Assembly (NCBI RefSeq): GCF_038594605.1
Contig: NZ_JBCFZM010000004.1
Coordinates: 1-64,000, forward strand
Direction: 5' to 3'
DNA: 64,000 bases
Source of the DNA: Alteriqipengyuania bathyomarina_B
Lineage (GTDB): Bacteria > Pseudomonadota > Alphaproteobacteria > Sphingomonadales > Sphingomonadaceae
Part shown: piece by piece, positions 59,418-64,000 of the stretch
Layout of the letters: each line of letters opens with the position of its first letter
Numbering within the stretch: the first letter of the stretch is position 1
Program-made: the position numbers and the translations under genes
Notes under the pieces: model-generated
The model's input: the letters and a program-made list of their open reading frames with translations, nothing else
What the model was told of the DNA's origin: nothing
Database searches by the model: none

Positions 59418-59843
59418 GCCAACCACGAATTGCTCTTCGGGCGCATCGGTCGCCTCGAGTCCGACCTCACCTTCCGCAAGGGTGCGTTCGCGCAGGCCGA
59501 GCTGAAGGCGAAGCAGGCGGGCGCGCCGGTATGGGCCTATCTCTGGACCCAGCCGAGTCCGGCGGCGGACGGGCGTTTCGGCGCTGTCCACGGGATCGGT
59601 GTCGCGCCCAGTCTCTACAACACGCGCGGGGTGCTCAACGGATCGAGCAAGGAGGCGAACGATCTCGCCGCCGCGATCGCATCGAGCTGGGCGGCCTTCG
59701 CGGCGAACGGCGATCCGAACAACGAGCGCGTGCCGCGATGGGAGCCTTACTCTGCGCCCAAGCGTGCTACGATGATTTTCGATGAGAATCTGCGGGTAAA
59801 AAACGATCCGCGCGCAACCTTCCGCAAACACTGGACGCCCTGA
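59418..59843 (+). pseudogene. 3' fragment of a type-B carboxylesterase (esterase 5)
   Basis: The last 141 codons of a type-B esterase on the plus strand: FAQAELKAKQAGAPVWAYLW, AAAIASSWAAFAANGDPNNERVPRWEPY and ATMIFDENLRVKNDPRA correspond to the C-terminal quarter of esterases 1 and 4 (for example SAPVYMYRLDW, WIAFARTGDPNTPALPQW). There is no nucleophile, oxyanion block or signal peptide. Upstream in the same frame lies only the reverse strand of the esterase 4 start. It is a truncated remnant, head to head with esterase 4, suggesting a deletion or inversion in an esterase gene family. Confidence 0.8.
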
Positions 59844-59942
59844 GGGCGCATAAGTCCCTGCTCAGCTATCGAGCTGGGACGAGGTATCCGGACCTTGGAG
59901 GTCGGCCCGAGGCAATCTCCAGCGCAGCCCCGTTCGGCTGTT

Positions 59943-60587
59943 CTATTCGGGAGCGCAGGCTGCGCCCCCGGTCTGATCGCTCAGGCCTGCGCCCCTGAGG
60001 AAGAAGTCGATCCGGGCGCGCAGGCGCTCGGGCGAATGGTCCAGCCCGGCGCCGTGACCGATGGCATCGAGGTGCAGATCGCTCACGAAGAGGTCCATGA
60101 GCATATCGGCGAGCAGTTCGGGCGATCCGCTCGTCGAGATTCCCTCGCTCTCCCACTGCACGAAGAGCCGTGCGAGCGCTTGACGGGTGCGCGTTGCGGT
60201 CCGTTCCAGAAAAATCCGGGCGAAATTCGCATCCTCGATGCTGCGCGCGATGACGATCCGTACCAGCGCGACCAGGTCCCGGTCGAGGAAGTGGAGGCGC
60301 AATCCCTCGCCGATGCGGTGGATGACCTGCGAAGGGCTCCCTCCCGCCGCGGCCGACTGCTGGATGATCGCCTCTCCCGAAGCGGCCTTTTCGAAAACCA
60401 CGGCTTCGAACAGCCCGTCCTTGTTGCCGAACACCTTGTAAACGGTCGCAAGCGAGCCACCCGCACGATCGACTATGTCCTTGAGAGTGGTGCGTTCGTA
60501 TCCCTGCTCCACGAACAAGGCCCGCGCAGCGTCGATGATCGCCCTCTTGCGACGGTCGAGACGACAAAATTCGGGCAGCCGGGTCAT
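59943..60587 (-). CDS. TetR/AcrR repressor of the adjacent RND pump
   Basis: A 214-residue TetR regulator: RRKRAIIDAARALFVEQGYERTTLKDIVDRAGGSLATVYKVFGNKDGLF forms the DNA-binding domain (residues 12-60), and a TetR_C domain of the AefR-like type follows. It diverges from the efflux genes across 95 bases holding a perfect palindrome over the pump promoter. It therefore most likely represses the pump until a toxic compound binds, like AcrR or NalC-type regulators. Confidence 0.9.
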   Translation of the reverse strand: MTRLPEFCRLDRRKRAIIDAARALFVEQGYERTTLKDIVDRAGGSLATVYKVFGNKDGLFEAVVFEKAASGEAIIQQSAAAGGSPSQVIHRIGEGLRLHFLDRDLVALVRIVIARSIEDANFARIFLERTATRTRQALARLFVQWESEGISTSGSPELLADMLMDLFVSDLHLDAIGHGAGLDHSPERLRARIDFFLRGAGLSDQTGGAACAPE

Positions 60588-60612
60588 ATTTGAGAATCTC
60601 TATCAATGTGGG

Positions 60613-60641
60613 TTGCGGGGCAAGGGTGTAATTACTATTAC
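60613..60641 (+). promoter_or_regulatory. Sigma70-like promoter of the RND pump operon
   Basis: TTGCGG and TATTAC are 17 bases apart, about 42 bases before the adaptor-protein ATG. The -10 hexamer lies inside the palindromic operator. Confidence 0.5.
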
Positions 60642-60644
60642 ACC
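60625..60644. promoter_or_regulatory. Palindromic operator of the RND pump
   Basis: GGTGTAAT-TACT-ATTACACC is a perfect 8-4-8 inverted repeat between the TetR gene and the pump operon, covering the -10 element. Its place and symmetry are those of a TetR-dimer site that blocks RNA polymerase. Confidence 0.7.
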
Positions 60645-60682
60645 TTCGCACCTGCACAATAGCTGACTGAAAGCCGTCCCCC

Positions 60683-61870
60683 ATGAAGCCGATCCTCGCT
60701 GGCCTGGCTGCCTGCCTCCTGCTCACCGCCTGCTCTTCCAGCGAAGAGCCGCCTGCGCCCCAGGCGCTCCCGGTCAAGGCGATCACCGTCGCCTCTCAGA
60801 CCATTCCCAACGTCATTGAGCTGCCCGGGCGGGTGGAGCCGGTGCGCACCGCAGAGGTGCGCGCCCGCGTGACGGGGATCGTGCAGGAGCGACTCTACGA
60901 GGAAGGGACCGATATCCGGGCAGGCCAGCCGCTGTTCCGGATCGATCCGCGCGAATTGCGGGCGAGCTATGCGCAGACCAAGGCGGCACTGACGCGCGCT
61001 CAGGCGACTGCCGCCAACGCACGTGCCGTGGTCAATCGCTATCGCCCGCTGGTGGATGAGAACGCCATCAGCGGCCAGGAATACGACGCCGCCCTTGCCG
61101 CCGCACGCGAGGCCGAAGCGAATGTGGCACAGATTCGCGCCCAGCTCGACGCGTCGTCGCTCCAGCTCGGCTACACCACCGTACGGGCGCCGATCTCCGG
61201 CCGCGCAGGCCGTGCGCAGGTGACCGAGGGTGCGCTCGTCAGCCAGGGCGAAGGCACGCTGATGACGCGCATCGAACAGATTTCGCCTGTCTATGTCAGC
61301 TTCGCACAAGCCGCGAGCGAGGTCCTGAAACTGCGCCGCGCGATCGCGGGCGGCGAGGTGGACCTCGACGACAACGACCAAATCGAAGTGCGGCTGACCT
61401 TCTCCGACGGCACCGCATACCCCGTGCCCGGGTATATCGACTTCCTCGCCTTCTCGGTCGACCAGCAGACCGGCACGGTCGAGCTGCGCGCCGAATTCCC
61501 CAATCCCGATCGTCTGCTGCTGCCCGGCGAATTCGTCCGCGCGCAGATTTACGCAGGCCAGATCGATAACGGGCTGACCGTGCCGCAGCGCGCGGTCACG
61601 CTGACGAAGGATGGCGGGACGGTCTATGTCGTCGATGGCAAGGGAATGGCGGCCATCCGGCCGATCAAGCTCGGCGCAATGGTCGATGGCAACTGGATCG
61701 TCGAAAGCGGCCTCAAAGCGGGCGACAAGGTGATCGTCAGCAACCTGCAGAAGATCCGCCCCGGTGCGCCGGTCCAGATCGCCAACACGCCGACCGGGCG
61801 CAAACCTGCCGCCCAGCCTTCTTCCAAGCCGTCTGCCAAGCAGCCCGAACGCACGAGCGGGGGCGAGTAA
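60683..61870 (+). CDS. RND efflux membrane-fusion (adaptor) lipoprotein
   Basis: A 395-residue AcrA/MexA family adaptor linking the inner-membrane pump to an outer-membrane channel. The lipoprotein signal is LAACLLLTACSSSEE. The lipoyl and hairpin region begins with LPGRVEPVRTAEVRARVTGIVQERLYEEGTDI, and the return lipoyl half is LGYTTVRAPISGRAGRAQVTEGALV. Beta-barrel and membrane-proximal domains (TGTVELRAEFPNPDRLLLPGEFVRA) follow, with a Lys/Ser/Pro-rich tail. The pump gene begins three bases after its stop. Confidence 0.94.
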   Translation: MKPILAGLAACLLLTACSSSEEPPAPQALPVKAITVASQTIPNVIELPGRVEPVRTAEVRARVTGIVQERLYEEGTDIRAGQPLFRIDPRELRASYAQTKAALTRAQATAANARAVVNRYRPLVDENAISGQEYDAALAAAREAEANVAQIRAQLDASSLQLGYTTVRAPISGRAGRAQVTEGALVSQGEGTLMTRIEQISPVYVSFAQAASEVLKLRRAIAGGEVDLDDNDQIEVRLTFSDGTAYPVPGYIDFLAFSVDQQTGTVELRAEFPNPDRLLLPGEFVRAQIYAGQIDNGLTVPQRAVTLTKDGGTVYVVDGKGMAAIRPIKLGAMVDGNWIVESGLKAGDKVIVSNLQKIRPGAPVQIANTPTGRKPAAQPSSKPSAKQPERTSGGE

Positions 61871-61873
61871 ACC

Positions 61874-64000
61874 ATGCCACGTTTCTTCATCGACAGGCCG
61901 ATCTTCGCCTGGGTCGTTTCGCTCGGCATTCTGCTGGCGGGTTTCCTCGCCCTGCGTGCCCTGCCCATCGAACAATATCCCGAAGTCGCCCCGCCCTCGC
62001 TGACCATCAGCGTGGTCTATCCCGGTGCCGACGCCGAAACGCTTGAGGAAAACGTCACCCAGGTGATCGAGCAGCAGCTCAACGGGGTCGAGGGTTTCCT
62101 CTACATGTCCTCGTCCAGCCTCTCGAACGGCACGGCGAGCATCACGCTGACGTTCGAAGCGGGCACCGATATCGATATCGCGCAGACCGAGGTGCAGAAC
62201 CGGCTCAGTACGGTCGAAGCCCGGCTGCCCGAAGAGGTGCGCCGACAGGGGATCACCGTGCGGCAGGCCAATGCGGGATTCCTCCTGATCGTGGCGCTGA
62301 CGTCCGAAGGCGGCGCCTACGACACGACCGACCTCGGCAATATCGCCTCGAACCAGGTCGTCGACGAATTGCGCCGCGTGCCTGGCGTGGGCGACGTGCA
62401 GCTGTTCGGTTCGCAATATGCGATGCGCATCTGGCTCGATCCCGATGCGCTCGCTTCCTATAACCTGTCGCCCAGCGCGGTTCTCGCCTCGATCCGCGAA
62501 CAGAATGCGCAGACCGCAGGCGGATCGATCGGCGCGCAGCCGGTGGCGGACGGGCAGGAAATCACGGCAACGATCTCGACCGAAGGCCGCTTCAGCACCG
62601 TCGAGGAATTCGAGAACATCATCCTGCGCGCCAGCAACGGCGCCGCCGTGGTGCGCCTGGGCGAAGTCGCCCGGGTCGAGATCGGCGCGCAGAGCTACGC
62701 CACATCCACCTCGCTCAACGGCCAACCGATGGCGGGAATGGCGGTCCAGCTCGCGACCGGTGCCAATGCGCTTGCCGCAGCGGAGGGCGTGAAGGAGCGA
62801 CTGGAAGAAATCGCACCGGGTCTGCCGGGCGATGTCGCCTGGTCCATTCCCTACGACACGACACCCTTTGTCGAAGCGTCGGTGGAGGAAGTGGTCAAGA
62901 CGCTAATCGAGGCCATGTTCCTCGTCTTCCTCGTCATGTTCCTGTTCCTGCAGAACTGGCGCGCGACGCTGATCCCCACGCTGGTGGTGCCGATCGCACT
63001 GGCCGGCGCATGCCTTGGCCTGTGGTTGTTCGGTTTCTCGATCAACGTGCTCTCGCTGTTCGGCATGGTGCTGGCCATCGGCATCCTCGTCGACGACGCC
63101 ATCGTGGTGATCGAGAATGTCGAGCGGATCATGCGCGAGGAAGGGCTCCCGCCGGTGGAGGCGACGCGCAAGGCGATGGGTCAGATCAGCGGAGCGATCA
63201 TCGGGATCACCCTGGTGCTGATCGCGGTGTTCATCCCGATGGCGTTCTTCCCCGGGTCGACAGGCGGAATCTATCGCCAGTTCTCGGTCACGCTCGCGAT
63301 TGCGATCTTCTTCTCCGCGTTCCTTGCCCTGTCGCTGACGCCCGCTCTGTGCGCGACCTTCCTCAAGCCGATCGAAAAGGGGCATGATGCTTCGGCAGAG
63401 ATCGGGGTGGACGAAGAGGCCGAAGCGCAGCCCGGCTGGCGCGGTCGTCTGGCGCGCGCACGCGGCAGGTCCGCACGCTTCTTCGGCCGCTTCAACCGCT
63501 GGTTCGCGCGGATGCAGGACAAGTACGGACGCGCCAATGATCGCATCCTTTCGCGTCCATGGAGAGCGTTCGCGGTCTTCCTCGCGCTCGGGCTCGTCAC
63601 GGTGCTGTTGTTCATGCGCCTGCCCACGGCTTTCCTGCCGACCGAAGACCAGGGATACCTGATCACCGCAGTGCAGGCCCCCCCGGGTGCCACCACCGAA
63701 CGCCTCGATGAATCGCTCGATGAGGTCACCGGTTACTGGATGGGCCGCGAAGAAGTGGAAAACCTGGTGGTCGTGCGCGGATTCAGTTTCTTCGGCCAGG
63801 GTCAGAACAATGCGCTGATGTTCTCTCCGTTCAAGCCGTGGAAGGAACGGACCGGGGAAGGCAGCAGCGCGGGAGAAATCCTGGAAGATGCGACGGCACG
63901 GTTCAGCCAGATCGACGGCGCACTCGCCTTCGTGATCCAACCGCCCGCCATCCAGTCATTGGGCCAGGCGAGCGGTTTCACGCTCAAGCTACAGGATCGC
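61874..64000 (+). CDS. RND efflux pump inner-membrane protein, 3' end missing
   Basis: The first 709 codons of an HAE1-type (AcrB/MexB) pump of about 1050 residues; it runs off the window. The N-terminus MPRFFIDRPIFAWVVSLGILLAGFLALRALPIEQYPEVAPP is canonical. The proton-relay Asp pair is in GILVDDAIVVIENVER, and the GxxxD-type helix 4 neighbours are present. LPTAFLPTEDQGYL opens the second periplasmic half and QPPAIQSLGQASGF follows. It exports drugs or solvents using the proton gradient. No outer-membrane channel gene is visible; it may lie beyond the end or elsewhere. Confidence 0.95.
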   Translation, partial: MPRFFIDRPIFAWVVSLGILLAGFLALRALPIEQYPEVAPPSLTISVVYPGADAETLEENVTQVIEQQLNGVEGFLYMSSSSLSNGTASITLTFEAGTDIDIAQTEVQNRLSTVEARLPEEVRRQGITVRQANAGFLLIVALTSEGGAYDTTDLGNIASNQVVDELRRVPGVGDVQLFGSQYAMRIWLDPDALASYNLSPSAVLASIREQNAQTAGGSIGAQPVADGQEITATISTEGRFSTVEEFENIILRASNGAAVVRLGEVARVEIGAQSYATSTSLNGQPMAGMAVQLATGANALAAAEGVKERLEEIAPGLPGDVAWSIPYDTTPFVEASVEEVVKTLIEAMFLVFLVMFLFLQNWRATLIPTLVVPIALAGACLGLWLFGFSINVLSLFGMVLAIGILVDDAIVVIENVERIMREEGLPPVEATRKAMGQISGAIIGITLVLIAVFIPMAFFPGSTGGIYRQFSVTLAIAIFFSAFLALSLTPALCATFLKPIEKGHDASAEIGVDEEAEAQPGWRGRLARARGRSARFFGRFNRWFARMQDKYGRANDRILSRPWRAFAVFLALGLVTVLLFMRLPTAFLPTEDQGYLITAVQAPPGATTERLDESLDEVTGYWMGREEVENLVVVRGFSFFGQGQNNALMFSPFKPWKERTGEGSSAGEILEDATARFSQIDGALAFVIQPPAIQSLGQASGFTLKLQDR

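Noticed and set aside
44210..59843. Fumonisin-degradation cluster
   Set aside because: Type-B esterase and TonB receptor are shared, but no aminotransferase, amine oxidase or alcohol dehydrogenase of that cluster is present.
1..64000. CRISPR arrays, insertion sequences, prophage genes, tRNA or rRNA genes
   Set aside because: No repeat-spacer pattern, transposase motif, terminal inverted repeat, phage structural gene or tRNA-like cloverleaf was seen in the intergenic regions, all of which are shorter than 300 bases.

Overview
The window looks like a chromosomal stretch of a high-GC alphaproteobacterium, most likely a sphingomonad close to Erythrobacteraceae. This rests on gene content rather than any marker gene: an FnrL-type regulator with the alphaproteobacterial cysteine spacing, TonB receptors beside PepSY and esterase genes, many acyl-CoA genes, and a bchE-bchJ pair that points to an aerobic anoxygenic phototroph or a recent descendant of one. 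I saw no rRNA, tRNA, CRISPR array, insertion sequence or phage gene. Coding is dense and no gene-free stretch exceeds 300 bases.

1-11 kb: the 3' end of an unknown gene; an iron-uptake operon on the minus strand (PepSY membrane reductase-like protein, a small membrane protein, a TonB siderophore receptor) with a possible Fur site; a plus-strand pair for quinone or electrophile detoxification (glutathionyl-hydroquinone reductase and pirin); then a minus-strand molybdenum aldehyde oxidoreductase operon, paoABC-xdhC-mocA.

11-25.6 kb: a low-oxygen module. bchE-bchJ (oxygen-independent bacteriochlorophyll cyclase and a V4R protein) diverges from a cysteine-free FNR/FixK-like regulator. Then come the complete cbb3 oxidase operon ccoNOQP and its assembly genes ccoGHIS, two small unknown genes, hemN, an OmpW-type porin and FnrL itself. 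Four FNR boxes, three of them perfect TTGAT-N4-ATCAA, tie these genes together: tetrapyrrole synthesis and respiration switch together when oxygen falls.

25.7-44.1 kb: acyl-CoA catabolism. A CoA-transferase, MaoC hydratase and CitE-like lyase trio resembles itaconate or mesaconate breakdown. An operon of three acyl-CoA dehydrogenases and three MFS carriers faces a regulator with two TetR DNA-binding domains, an acyl-CoA synthetase and a thiolase. A beta-lactamase-fold esterase and a FadB-like bifunctional enzyme follow.

44.2-60 kb: an ester-hydrolysis island. It has two intact type-B carboxylesterases around a 1000-residue TonB receptor, an intact lipoprotein esterase, one esterase broken by two frameshifts, a 3' fragment of another, an amidohydrolase, a TesB thioesterase, a VOC protein, a frameshifted MmgE/PrpD gene and two TetR-type regulators. 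One of these carries an extra N-terminal helix-turn-helix. This is the region most likely to hold an undescribed uptake and hydrolysis system.

60-64 kb: a TetR repressor diverging from an RND efflux pump (adaptor and inner-membrane pump, the latter running off the end), with a palindromic operator over the pump promoter.
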